A stretch of DNA of 64,000 bases from Bryopsis sp. KO-2023 (Eukaryota > Chlorophyta > Ulvophyceae > Bryopsidales > Bryopsidaceae): positions 1,488,001 through 1,552,000 of the forward strand of contig BSYQ01000014.1 of NCBI GenBank assembly GCA_030272585.1, given 5' to 3'. The notes beneath the pieces were generated by a model. It ran no database searches. It worked only from the letters and a program-made list of their open reading frames with translations, and was not told the DNA's origin. How positions within the stretch are numbered: the first letter of the stretch is position 1; every line of letters starts with the position of its first letter. The position numbers and the translations under genes are program-made. Positions 11,025 through 23,600 of this stretch are shown here, one piece after another.

Positions 11025-12167
11025 TTTGAAACCGGCACTAAATCGAATCAGTGCCCGATCCATGATTTCCAGTTGGTACTGGGTGCTGCAGATGCGAACC
11101 GACACTTACTTGAGCAAAGCTCCTATTGTGTTGCAAAAAAGAATCAAGTTTAAATGTTCCACCCACATTCCCAACCCACTAACCCGCTACTTTTGCGGAA
11201 AGAAATCCCTCACAAACAAACTCGAGGCAAGTATACTCTCTCGTGTACTTCTAGAACCCCACCAACACTCTGTTGATAAAAATCATGAACCGGTTTGTGA
11301 CGCACACCGCAAGGATATGTCGTTCTGATGAAGAGATATTCGCACCCTCAAGCGATCTCGCACCCGACCTCTTTCTTTGCAACGTTCGTAAGCTTGTACT
11401 TTGCTTGAACGGTCGTTGCTTTTTAGTGATTCGGTTTCTTTTATATTTGTGAATAAAAACGGACATGTGTAATCAGTTTCTTTTATGAGAGGGGGTGATA
11501 TCGTTTTTTCTTTTTGAATGACGATCATAATTGTTTGTAGATACGGACTTGTGCAATAGAACCTCTATCTGTTCGTCCGTTATGCAACAGAACAAAAGTA
11601 TGTATGGTCGACATGACCGACATGTGGGATGCGGCCTGTTTTACAGAACTCGCTTGTGATGTTTTTTGTGGCTTCTTCATTTTCAAGTTTTCTGTTAGAT
11701 TTTTATTATCCTCGTGCAGATGTTTGAAATAGTGGCGGTTTTGCCCCCAAGCCATCAAAACGGCACTAAACCGATTCAGGTCTGGTTCTGGAAGAAAAGC
11801 GGCAGTATACTGAAATCACTACTGTAAGAATTATTCCTAGGGAAGGGGGAGAAAAAAGGAAAGAATGGAGTGTGTAAGTTTGTGCAGATAAACGCGAACT
11901 GTTGAACAGAAGGGCAATAGCTATCATAGCTTAAATATGATCTTTAAACAATAAAGCTAAATGTGGAATCACAGGCAACAGCGCGTCCTGAAAAATGCGA
12001 TTTTTCCCTCCCCCGCCGCCGTGAGTGGATCCATTCCTCAATTGAACGGTTCCTGCAAGAACCATGGGTGCTGAAGTAACCCTCAAAATATTTCAAACAT
12101 CCAAATACATATCCCAGTTTTCCACACTGTGAGTTTTTTCACCCCCAGCCTTTCTCCCACAGCGGCT

Positions 12168-12692
12168 ACACCGCGCTAGATCGACAGGCGCTAGATCGAC
12201 AACGTCGAGTCAGCATTTCCGTACGATTCTTTCGACAATTTTCGGATCCGCACTGCGCAATCGACTCCCGAATTTCTGATGTTCGACGTTTACAGTTTCT
12301 GTCAAGCACAACACTCTTTCCAGTCCACTGGGAAGTGGATCGTACAAACCACGCGCGATCATCTCGCAGGTCGCGCCGGTCTACTCCGCGGTCGCTCGGC
12401 GCGCGCCGGTCTACCTCGCGGTCGCGGCGACCGCGCCGGTCTACATCGCTCGCGGCGCGCCGGTCGCGCAACCCTAAACCCTAAAACCAACCAAAACATT
12501 CTGTTTTCGTGATTTGCACGATCCACTTCCAGGGGACGGGAAAAAGTGTTGTGCTTGATAGAAACTGCAAACGTCGAACGTCAGAAATTCGGGAGTCGAT
12601 CGCGGAGTGCGGATCCGAAAACTGTCGAAAGAACCGTACGGAAATGCTGACTCGACGTTGTCGATCTAGCGCCTGTCGATCTAGCGCGGTGT
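12168..12692. mobile_element. Fold-back (MITE-like) DNA transposon with 185-bp inverted arms
   Basis: The arm 12168-12353 is inverted at 12508-12692; tips read ACACCGCGCTAGATCGACAG. By eye the arms differ at roughly a dozen positions, so they are about 93% alike. The 155-bp centre is very GC-rich. It has three copies of GCGCCGGTCTAC and ends in a telomere-like CCCTAAACCCTAAA. Open frames in the arms (about 76 and 101 codons) simply mirror each other and encode nothing recognisable. There is no transposase, so the element would depend on enzymes made elsewhere. No clear target-site duplication was found. Confidence 0.85.
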
Positions 12693-13316
12693 TACGCCCA
12701 CAGCCACCCCTCCATTATACTTCCATCCCTGTCAGATGAGTGTCATTTCTGGAACAGTTGCGCAACCTGTACATGAGCTCAAGTGATCAGCAATGCAATC
12801 CAGCAAAACTGAAGCGATGGGGAAAAAGAGCCTGATGATTCCTTCCAAACAAATCCCATCGAAAGGGGGAAAGCGTGGAATGCTGGTCAAGAGCGGAGTC
12901 TGCGTGTGCTTGCTGGTGGGTTTCCCCGTCAGGTGAATCTCGAAACGACGCCGCAGCCCCACTGCGTCGGGATGCTGTTGCTGCACAGCCCTTCCGTGTC
13001 CGTATGCTTTGTCGTTTTTTATTTATTTTTTCCCTGGGGGGCTTGATCCGTCAGAGCTCGTTCTGAGAAGAGATCTCGAGCCCTTTCGCGTGTTTTTGCC
13101 TGAATGTGCAAAACGACGTTTCGTCGCGTTATTGGCGCTTCTGTTTATTTGTATTTGGGAAAGATAAAGTTCTGCCTTTTTTTTCAAGGGGGAAGTTGTG
13201 TTCCATACAGCATTCTTTTTCAATTTTTTTTACTTATTTTTTTTCAATTTTTCACGCCCCCTCAAGCCCCCTCAATCCGGCATTGAATCGATAAACTGAT
13301 ATTGCCAAAAAACAAA
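12693..13316. other. Intergenic, upstream of the glutaminyl cyclase gene
   Basis: No gene recognised. A minus-strand frame at 12732-12986 has no domain signature. T-rich stretches begin near 13170 and continue into the introns of the next gene. Confidence 0.4.
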
Positions 13317-16081
13317 ATGGCTGGGGCCAGTTTTCCTCCGACAACTGTTTGGGTGAAATCTTTAATCATTTCACTGGACTGACCTAGACATGCAGTTTCT
13401 TTCTCAATCAAATGTTCATTGACGCCCAGGGTTGGCCATCTTGATGCAAACCTGCCAGTTTTCCTTTTTTTTTCCCTTTTTTTTTTTTTTAAAGTATCAA
13501 GCGCCCTGCCTCTTTTATTTTTTTTTTGATAATCTCAAGTGCCCTGCCTCTTTGTTATAAGAATCTTAAGTGCTCTGCCTCTTTTTTTTTTTTTTTTTAA
13601 ATCCTAGGTTTCATTGATATATGTTGCCACCGGGGTCCTTTCCACGGAGCAGCAATTTGGCTATGAAATTTTCCAGCCTGCACTTTTCGGAAATCCTGCC
13701 AACAGTCAACCCAAGACACCAAGGGTATGAGTCACCATTTTTTTTTCTTTTTTTTTTTTTTCAAATTCCAACCAGAATTTGATCCTTTTCTTAAATCCTT
13801 TCACAGATAAGATGCATCGAATCTATCAAAAAAATGTTAATGGAATTAGCAACGGTAAAAAAATCAGCAGTACGCATATAAATTATAGCCTCATCTAACA
13901 GCGCATGAAAAGATTTTTTTTAAAATGGAAATTAGGCTATTATTGTTAATTTATTAATTTACGCTTTTTATTTGTTTTCAATCTTGACAGTGCGCGCAAA
14001 GTTCCGTTTTTCGGTTTTAATTGTTAAAACGGGATATCAAAAGGTTGTTCTTTCTGTGCAGATTTTAGGATTTGAGGTTGTGGACAGCTATTATCATGAT
14101 CCAAGTGCTTTCACTCAAGGTTGGTTTTTTTTTTGTGTTAACTACATTTGTGTTGAATATATATATTATATATAATGATGCCATTGACCCCTATTTTAAG
14201 CTTGTGTTTCTGTTCACATGCTGTACTGCGCTGTACAGTATGCGGGCCGAAAGCTTCATGCAGCCATCCTCTGTGCAAGCCGAGCCCTGTTTTTTTATAT
14301 CATTTTTTGTTGATTTTCGAGTGTGTTTTAATTCACTGTGCTTGTGGTAGGCTTTCTGTTCGACCAGTATTGTACAATTGACCCTCTGAAGCCTTGCGAT
14401 GAGGTTGCGTGGGAATCCACAGGCAAGTTATTATTTGTACCGTTCTATTAATTATTCAATTATTATTCATTCTTTTCATTCTTTTTTTTTGGGTGGGTGG
14501 GGGTGCAATTCATTGAAGTTGATTTGCCCTATGTAAGTTTGTTGATTCTTTTTTTATTACCGTAAGTGATCTAAGCTTTCACATTTTTATTTTTATTTTT
14601 TCCCTTGGGCGTAGGTCTGTACGGCCGATCATCAGTACGACTGGTGAACTTGAAAACTGGGGATGTGTTGCAAAAAACGTCCCTCCCAAGGCAGTACTTT
14701 GGGGAAGGCATGGCCAGAGTCGATCGAAATTTGTATCAGCTGACGTGGCAAAAATCAAAAGGCTTCATCTACGATATGAACCTAAAACAGGTGCATTGAG
14801 AAACGCAAAAAACTTGATGGTCGGCTTTTTTGCCCCCTGTTTTTTCGGGTTTTTTCAGAGTTCTGGAGTTTTTTGAGAAGTTTATCAAGCGAAGCTGTTT
14901 CTGTTGTTTTTTTTTTCTTAATAATTTCGCATTGATTTGACGTGTCAAATTGTTGCCTGCTGAACAAATGCATTTGATCGCTGGTCCATGGTTTAGATGC
15001 TAAAAGTGCCTTTCAGAAAATTTATCATGGAACGACTGGAGACGATCTATCTTCTTGGACAATCCACAATAACTTTTTCTCAAAAATCATTTTATTTTTA
15101 AAAATTGTGCAATTATCACTAATATTATAATGATTAGTAATAATAATTTGAGCTGTTCCCAGGTGGGGGAATTCGACACTCCGTTGAGCGATGGATGGGG
15201 TTTGACCACGGACGGGCAATCCTTGGTAGTCAGCGACAGCACCGACGTTTTGTACTGGCTGGACATCAAGAATTTCCAAATCATTAAGCAAATAAGCGTG
15301 AGGGATGGCGACAGGCCAATCAAATGGCTCAACGAGGTATATTTATATATATACAACCTTGAAGTTTTGCTTTGATTGGTTTCTCAATCTGACTGACACT
15401 CCTCATCGATCCGATTGCATCGTTAATTTTCGACCCCCGTCTATTTGTTTTTTTTGGGGGGGGGGTTGGAAATTCACATTCTGTTGCAAACGAAGGAGTG
15501 GGGAGATAAAAAAAATTAAAAAATTCTCCAGTTTGCATTCATTTTTGTGTGTGTTTGATATGTATGTATGTATGTATGTATGTATGTTTGTTTGTTTGTT
15601 TTTTTGTTATTTATTTATTTTTTTGGGTCTGTTTGGCAGTTGGAAATGATCGACAGAGAGATTTGGGCGAACGTATGGCAGACTGACTGCATCGCCAGAA
15701 TAGACCCCAGGACAGGCCAAGTCAACTCTTGGGTGGACTTGGAGAACCTGACAAAAATAGCTGCAGCCAAGGCTCAGAAAAGAAACAGAAAAATGGACGT
15801 CCTGAATGGTAAGATATCCTCGACACTCAAACTCAACTAATCAAACCTAGGGGAAATGTCAGCTTTTTTGGGGTGAAAATTGATTTTTTGCGGAGGTTGT
15901 TGATGTTTTTGTTGTGTTTTTCTTTTCAATAGGTATTGCTTGGGATGTAAAGAATCGAGAGGTGTATGTTACTGGCAAGCTGTGGCCTGCCGTTTATAAA
16001 GTGAAAATCACTGCGGGGGAAAAGCGACCCCCAACGGAAGAGGAGCTGCAATCGATACGTTCGAAATGCATCCCTAACTGA
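13317..16081 (+). CDS. Glutaminyl-peptide cyclotransferase (plant-type, PF05096)
   Basis: Converts N-terminal glutamine of peptides to pyroglutamate, usually in the secretory pathway. About 316 residues in eight exons: 13317-13352, 13608-13724, 14062-14119, 14351-14422, 14615-14790, 15163-15336, 15640-15808, 15933-16081 (TGA). All phases close. The family block is plain: [11 protein letters not shown], then [27 protein letters not shown] and [34 protein letters not shown], and GIAWD near the end. These are the beta-propeller blades of the plant/bacterial enzyme, not the zinc-dependent animal type. Exon 1 is tentative; joined to exon 2 it yields a hydrophobic start ([16 protein letters not shown]) that could be a signal anchor. 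The fourth exon ends at ACAG|gcaagt, a GC-AG intron. Length fits the family. Confidence 0.85.
13495..13590. repeat. Three degenerate copies of a TCAAGTGCCCTGCCTCTT unit
   Basis: Units at about 13497, 13534 and 13565 each read (T)CAAGTGCCCTGCCTCTTT with one or two changes, separated by T-runs. They lie in the proposed first intron of the cyclase gene, just before an exon acceptor. Confidence 0.7.
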
Positions 16082-16143
16082 GGCCATGGGTTGCATGTTG
16101 ATAATTTTAGGGTGGTTTTCTGTTTTTTTTTTCTTTTTTTTCT

Positions 16144-16177
<34 letters not shown>

Positions 16178-16835
16178 AGAGAGGGCGGTGTACTAATAAG
16201 GGCATTGTTTTGAATAAACGGGCGCCTCATTGTAGTTTTCGTTTGTTATTGTCTGTATCGAGGTGCGTTGTTTGGTTGGGGGGTTCCGTTGGTCCCTCCC
16301 TTTTCTCATTTAGAAGTGTTATGTTTTGCCCTTTTTTTTTCGAGAAAAAATTGATAGGATTCAACCAGTTTCTGATTGGGGGAGGACATTGAGGTCCCTT
16401 CTTTACTCAGCCTTGGCATTTTTGGGTGTTGTGGAAACCGGCATTCTGTCCCCTCCCCCCCAAATATATTTGCCATAGTCTTTGCACAAACACTACTGCA
16501 CTGTTTTTTGCTCAATGTTCTGCACCGGTGCATTAAAAAAAAAGGCCATCTGGTGAGGAGGGTTGAATGTCAAGAAAACTATTCTTCTGGACATTCTCCT
16601 CGAAAGAATCGCCATTGAAATGCAGGATAACACTTCAGTAAAAAAACACCCAGGAGATTAAATGGACTGGGTGGTGTCGGGCAAAAATTCCTGAGTCCTG
16701 ATCCCTGATTCTACCAAAAAACCCATCTGCATCAAACCAAAAAAAGGACAAAAATCCTGTGCATGTCCTTATGTCGGTCATCCTTCCCCCTCATTTACAA
16801 CCCACCAGAAACTTTTGGGTTCGTGAATTCCTGTC
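16082..16835. other. Intergenic, with a 31-base G run
   Basis: A pure G tract spans 16146-16176, just after the stop of the cyclase gene, so it falls in its likely 3' UTR or flank. AATAAA follows at about 16213 and could be the poly(A) signal. Nothing else recognised up to the next ATG. Confidence 0.5.
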
Positions 16836-17356
16836 ATGGCTACACGGAAGGAAGCGGACGCAGCGTTTTTCGCGTCCTCGCCCCGTTGGGCAGCGTACGC
16901 TTGCGCGGTTTGTTTGGTGCTCTCTTGCGTTGGCGAAATTTGGTCAGTTGAAGGAGCGTCGAGTTATGACGTTTGCGGAGGGAAAGTCAAGCCAGTGAAA
17001 AAAGTGAGAGGGAAAATTCGTGAATGGCTTTTTTTTCTTGTTGTCGAACTCTTTGTAGGTCTGTCGGTCATACAGCCGGGGGGGGGAAGTTGAAGTAAAA
17101 AGTGTTTTTGTTTTGACGTGGTTTCTTTTGGATGCATTTTTTTTCCCCCATTTTCTTTAATTTTTTTAATTATGTTTTGAATTTGTGGTGTGTCATGGAA
17201 TTTGACTTAGTTTTATGGTTTTTTAAAACACTGAAAACAAAAAAATAGGCAATAATTGGAGAGACATGGGGGGATTATCTGTAAAAATAATTTGCTAAAA
17301 TGTTATTTTGTTTTATTTTAGCAACTAAAATTAGGTGATAAAAAGCTTTAAAAAAA

Positions 17357-17410
<54 letters not shown>

Positions 17411-19627
17411 CAGTAATAACCTTTTTTCTTTTACCAGTCGATGACTTTTGAACAAGAACAGTCAATTTTTATTTTATTCTATTCTTGAAGGAAAAAACTT
17501 ATATTTCATGTGTATTTTTTTTATGCATAAATCAGGGGGGTTCAATTGACATCGGATTTGCATTTTGGCCAAATGGAACTCTGGAAGATTGGGGGGAAAT
17601 TGACACTGGAGTTATTCCTTGCGATGATAACAATAGGACGATTCTGGTGAGCATTATTTAAAAACCTTAATAAAAAACCCAAAACCAAAAAGTTTAATTC
17701 ATAAAATCATATATTTATTGAAACCACCAACACTTTTATTTTTTTTTCTTAAAAAACAACAACAAAAAGACCCAGAAATTCCTGTGATCGATTTTTTTTT
17801 CTTCATGGAAAAAACAGCCTTTGTTTTATTCTATTTGTTGTATTAAAACTTAAAAAAGAAGAAACAATTTCTTTCTTTTTTTTTTTTTTGTAGACGGAAA
17901 GCGGAGCCGGTGTATCGTTTTTCCGGGTGAAAGTGGACGAACTGACAGTCATGGTGACTTCCAATCAATTTCATAACATGTTGAAATCGCCTGCTCGTGG
18001 GAACAATGACTACCAGGTTTCTGTGGTTGCATTCCGGTGAGCCAATATAAAAGAATCCAAGCAAACTGCAGTTTTTAACACCCCCCCCCCAACAAAAAAA
18101 TAAAAATAAAATAAAAATAAAAAATATACATATATATATATATACACGTGGACTATTTTATCGGGAAAAAATCTTGCTGCGTCTGGCCGCTGTATGTCTT
18201 TGTTTATATTTCTATATATATTTGGAATTACATGACCCTTAGTCGTTTTTTCTTTTTGGATTTCAGAGGGAGATACAGATCAAGTCCTCGGCTTGTCAGT
18301 CATGTAAGCGGAGCAAATGGTGACATGGAAATCGTGGATTCCCTCACTCTCGTCGCACGATTTGGTGGGTGGGTGGGTCAACTAATCTTATCAACAGTCG
18401 AAAGTTGAGGGTTAAAAAAAAAAAAATCTTGTGACGATAACGTATGGAAATCAACATCAATACCATTGCTTTATTTTGGGGTGTTTCCCCACACTCATTC
18501 TTTTTTTTTCATTTTTTTTTTTTTTGGATATGCGGTTTGGATTAATGCAGATGAAGGGCACCTGAGATCTTTGGAGTGGTTCGACTTTGGCTGTGGGGAG
18601 TGTTTTACCGATGAAAAGGCGATATGTCTCAATCGTCAAGGCCAAGAATCTTGTGCAGGTGTAATATGCATCTGAAATATGATTTTGATTTTTTTTTCTT
18701 TTTGATTTTGTTTGAAAAGAAAAAAGAAAAGGCTCCCAAATTTTTCTGATGGAATTATCTCGAGATCAGAATGCTCAATGAAATCATAGACAACCCTTTT
18801 TTTTACTGTCCATCCATCGATAGTAGATCTACATTAATGAGTGTATTATTTTAATATGCTGATATTAGTAACCCCTCCCCCCCTTTTTTCTTATTTTTTT
18901 TAAATTGACACCTGTGTTGCTTTTATGATATCTTTGTTTGACACGTGTTCCAACTTTTCTTTTTTGGTTTTTTCAGTTTCGAAATGTCCTGATGGCGAAA
19001 GGTGAGTGGAACTATGAAGCAGAATTTCAACCATTGTTGTGTTTTTTCTTTCTTTCTGAATTCGAACATTCCCACCAGTACAAAAATATCTTTTTTTTTG
19101 CATATTTCCACTCCATCCCACCCACCCCCAAAAAAATAAAAAATAAATGAACAAAAATAAACGAAAACGAAATGAGCAAAAAGAAACAGAAAAAAAATGA
19201 TAAGAAAAGAAACCAAAAAACTCACCTTACAAGCGAAAAACAGTCTTCTGAAACACAGTGTATGATTTTACAGCTGCCCAACCAGCATGCACATCGTGTT
19301 CGACGGAAGCGATAAAAACTCGCAAGTGTTTGCGTCCGCCAAGCAAATTCGAAGTTTGAGGAAAGCATCCGTGGAGGACATTTACAAGGGCGGCCGAACA
19401 ATCGCAAGCAGCGTGGTCAGTCATATGTTTTTTTTCCAATCTTTTTTTCTTCAAGTTAATAAAAATCCCCCAACCCCTCCAGATTGTTGAATTTTCTTAT
19501 TTTCTTATTAATTTTCTTATTTTTTTTATTTTTTATTTTTTTTCGTTTTTTGGAGCAGGTGTCCAAGGCATCATCTGCTGCTGGTGGAGTTGGGGGGGAT
19601 ATTTCCAGTACAATAAGTGGTAAATAG
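16836..19627 (+). CDS. Secreted protein of unknown family, 287 residues, eight exons
   Basis: Exons: 16836-17003, 17536-17646, 17894-18036, 18267-18364, 18551-18658, 18977-19001, 19274-19415, 19559-19627 (TAG). All phases close, including a 25-nt micro-exon. The ATG at 16836 opens a hydrophobic leader (WAAYACAVCLVLSCVGEIW) followed by SSYDVCGGKVKP. The body has GGSIDIGFAFWPNGT, a beta-rich stretch, and a cysteine cluster (DFGCGECF, AICLNRQGQESC, KCPDGESC) before a basic segment and a Gly/Ser-rich C-terminus. The paired cysteines and leader suggest an extracellular or lumenal protein. I do not recognise the family. The flanking splice sites are good, and the frame stays open through all eight exons, which is why I trust the gene but not a function. 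Confidence 0.65.
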
Positions 19628-20628
19628 TGTTCCAAAAAAAAAAAAAAAAATCGGATTGTTGCTGGAACAACGAAGAGCTGGGGTGTGTTGTGCGTCTTTT
19701 CACCGTCCCCCTATTTGTAAAATTGAAAAAAAAAAAAAGACGGCGAACAGTTCCTTGAGGAGTTACTTTCTGTCTTTTTTTTTTACATTTGTCATTTTTG
19801 CTCTATTACCGGTGAACATGTTTTGGGGTTGGAAGGAAATTCAAGAAGAAAAGTGAACAAGAAATTGAGGTTGAGTGTATGGAGGTGGAGGGTTTTTGGG
19901 TGAATATTTCCCATCAAGAGCAAAAAATTTTAAAAAAGAAACCGAAAAAAATCGAAAAAAAAAAAAAAAAAAGGTGTCAAGCTATTTTAGGGGTTGAGGA
20001 AAAAAGGAAACAAGAAAGAAACGGTGATTTGTATTTATTGTGGGGATAAGTTGGGGAGAGGGGGGGGTTGGAAAAAGGAAGAAGAAGGGCTCTGTCTGTT
20101 TTTGATTTTTTTTTAAGAAACGTCTTTTAATTTTTGAAATGTGTTCTGGGGGTGAACCAAGTGGTATTTTTTTCTTCTATTTCTGTTGATTTTGATTTTC
20201 ACAGGGGAAAAACACAACTGCCTTTTTTGATTTGCCCACAGCCAAAAAAATACTGGGGCTGCTTAGATGTGTTCAGACCAGATAAATGCATTTTTCTATT
20301 ATTACTAATCAGAAAAATCTTCTGGTTTCAGAGAAAGGGGGGGTCTTTTTCGCAAATTTTCTTGAAAGAAAGAAGAAAATTTCGGCCGATTGAGAAAACC
20401 CACGTGCAGGGAGGTCTGAGACCGACATGCGGGGGTCGGCTTAGTTTGGGACCGCTCTGACCGGAAAGACCGAAAAACCGTAACTCCACCAACTGTCTGC
20501 CTAGGTTTCACATGACTGATTCGAAGGGGGGTGGGAATTTCGTGCACGTGGTCCCCTGTGTTCGTATTGGCTGTCGCTGCTCCGTGTATTGGCAAATTTT
20601 GTTATCGGCCAGAATAAGCTAGCGAAAC
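19628..20628. other. Intergenic, T- and A-run rich
   Basis: Contains homopolymer runs of A and T and little else. From about 20390 composition changes and becomes mixed toward the next gene; this should be its promoter and 5' UTR. No TATA box stands out. Confidence 0.4.
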
Positions 20629-23600
20629 ATGTCGCTCATGGAGAGACGAGTGACGGACAAAACGGGAACGGAGGCGGAAATCGAGGAGGGTGAAATCGCG
20701 GGCGAGTTCCTGGCAAGCGACCGGGAGGAGGCCACAGCGCGGTTTTCCGCCGACACGCTTCCGAAACAAGAGAAGGCTGGGCCTAAGTACGAGAAGGTCG
20801 AAAAGAAACCCCCTTCCGCTTCCCCCTCGAGCAAGCAGCCCAGCGGGGACGCGCAAGGAGACGCCAGCGGCGCCAGGGCGTGGGGATCCCCCTCTTCGAA
20901 GCAGCAGTTTGACAATCCGTACGGGGTTTACACCGAATTGCTCATGAACAACTTCGACGGCCATGACGAGCGCAGGAGGGGGGAGAGGATGTCGAGCAGG
21001 GAGTGCGAGGGGAGTCGCGGCGTGGGAAAGGACGTGGGTTCCAGAGCTGCTCGCGGTGGGCGTGGGGGCGAGGATGAGCATCCCAAAGCAGGCGGTCGGG
21101 GTGGGGTCGCGTCAGAGGAGCGCGAATACAGGAAGCTGTTGGAAAACGTCAAGTCGTTGACGAAGCACGTGAGCGTACAGGACGCGATGAAGGCGCTGGA
21201 TGCGGTGTGCAGGGACGTCAAGATCTCGGTCAAAAAGTTGGAAAAGGCCTGGCGCATCGTTCAGAAGCGTCGAGGGTTGACGAACATAGACCAGTGCGCG
21301 GAAATCGCTCCGTTGATAGAAAGGGTTTTCTCGGGGTTGAGGGCTGTGAATGCGGTTGCGGGGACGGGGGTGGGGCGAAGTCAAAATTTGACGTCCGCGA
21401 GGGATGTCATGCGGGCCGCGATGAACTACAGGCACATTCTTTTCACGGCGGGGATGAAGAAGGAGCTGGAGGGCTGGGTTAGGAATTCGTCGCTGTACGC
21501 GGTGGAGGACAAAGAGAAAGACAAGGCCAGGGATGCGAAAGAAAAAGACAAGGGTGTGGAAAAGCGCGTCTCCAACGAGCGCGAGCAGAACCCGGAAAGA
21601 GATTCTCGAAGGCGGGTGGCGTCCGGGTCCGCCACGCCGCATTCGGGCCCTTCCAACGCATCCTCCGAAAAAAAACCGAGTGTGGATAACGACCATGGGG
21701 TTAGGTTTTCTGTAGGTCAGACGGGGGCCGAGCGAAGCGAAAGTGAAAAGAGTGTGAAGGGTGCAGGTCCCCCTCCACCACCCCCACCCCTCCCAGTCGA
21801 AAAAGACCCTGTAAAAAAGGAGGAAAACACTGGAGAAGGCACCGGGGGTGTGGGAATGGAGCCAGAAGCAAAAGCCAGGAGGGGCACTGCCAACGAGAAA
21901 ACCTCGATTAAGCAAGAGGGAGGGGTCCAGATAAAAATGGAGCCGAAAACCAAGCTGGAGCAGCAAAACAAGCAACAAGAGCAAAATATGGGGGCTGAAT
22001 TCAGAAGAAGGAAAAGGGAGGACCGGTCGATCGAAGCGCCGGTGGCGAAATCGGAGGGGGGCGTCCCTCAGGGCACCAAGAGAAAAGGGGCATTCATGGA
22101 ATCTGATCAGGAAAAAAAGCCGAAAAGGGACGGTGAATCGACCTCCCCTGCAGCCAAGGCGCCAGGTCAACCAGCTTCGTTAAAGAGAGGAAATGCTGGA
22201 GAACCCCTGTCACATCAAAACTTGAGGGGAGGTTCCAGACAAGGGGTGGCTAAGGTCAAAGAGCAGGATGTTACGGTGAATCGGGCAACTGGGGCCGATG
22301 CGATGGACGTGGATGTGGGGGAGCCATCCAGAGAATTGAGGTCGATCGGGGTGGAGCAAACCTCCAACGACCTTATGGTAATCGATGGGGAAAGCGGGGG
22401 TTCTAATCAAGGCAGGTCAGCGGAGCGGCCATCCCGGCAAGACATGGAGGAGGGCCCGTCGACGCCTTTGTCGACAAAAAGCGGCTCCAATGACTGTCAT
22501 AGGGGCCGCCATCAAGTCTCCAACACACAGCAGGCAGCGTCTCCGAGTTCGCAATCCAAACAGGGACCATCGCAGCAAGGGGTGGTGTGCGGACCTCAAT
22601 CCAGCGGAACGGTGGCTTCCAGCAACACATCTACGGACAAGCGAAACAGGCCTGAGCCAGGGGACTGCCCCGATCGGTCAACCGGGGACGATGGCAAAAT
22701 GGGTGGCACTGGTTTGAAGCATGGAGCAGGAGGAAGTGATCTCAAACACCACCACCAACAGCATCCCCAACAAGACAGCATATCCGAAGGGGGGTCTTTG
22801 AAATATGCAGGAAATCGAGGAGCCGGAGATGAGGGAGGGTCCAGTTTAGCCACAACCGACCCTATGTCAGCCCCACCTTCCACATCATCTCGCTGTGAGC
22901 CTTCATGTCTGACGGAATCCGACCAGCCCACCTCGAACTGGGGGAAACCAGCACCAGCAGGGTCCTTCGGCCGGGAGAGGGCGCCTAGTGACGTACATAG
23001 CACCCCTTCTGGAGTGGAAAATGGGGATTTACCAAACGGGGCACCCTTGGGGCTGTCTTCTGCTGATAATGTTGCTTCGGATTTGCCTGAGTCGACCTCG
23101 TCGCTCAGGGGAGCTGGGTTGGGGGCTGCAGACCCTGTTGAGGACATGCTGAGTAAAGGAAAGCTGTGTTTAGTGCTGGATCTGGACCATACCCTGTTGA
23201 ATTCCTGCAAGTTTGACGAGCTGGGGGAGGAGGACACCATGCGACTGGAGGCCATGCTGAGGGAAGAGAATCGAAAGCCGGAGCACAGCAGGGAGCTGTT
23301 CAGAATGGCGACGTTTAAAACATGGACTAAACTGAGGCCTGGGCTGAGGACGTTTCTGGCGAAAGCTGATGAGTGTTTTGAGCTGTGGATTCACACACAG
23401 AGGAGCCGACCGTATGCAGACGCTGTGGTTGGAATGTTGGATCCCACTGGAGCTTTGTTCGAAAACCGGGTGATTGCTCAGGGAAGCCCCTCCCTCGGCG
23501 GGGTGAAATCGCTGGGGGGTGGTCTGAAAGGGCGGGAAAGCTTGGTGCTGATCATCGACGACACCACGTCGGAATGGGGTAACGAAAACCGAAACTTGTT

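Larger units (their letters stand above)
10112..12167. other. Gene-poor region with hairpins and tandem repeats
   Basis: No gene recognised. It holds a 23-bp exact tandem repeat (10655-10677, 10678-10700) running into a 9-bp hairpin, a 17-bp perfect hairpin (10983-11024), and a related motif CGGCACTAAA near 11033 and 11760. Open frames on the minus strand at 10110-10335 and 11250-11530 have no recognisable protein features; the first could belong to the 5' end of the channel gene. Confidence 0.5.

Noticed and set aside
12471-12490. Chromosome end, suggested by CCCTAAACCCTAAA
   Set aside because: Only two repeat units, inside a transposon and flanked by genes on both sides.
12279-12739. Frames in the fold-back element that look like one Arg-rich protein found twice
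   Set aside because: They are the two inverted arms read from opposite strands; no transposase motif is present.
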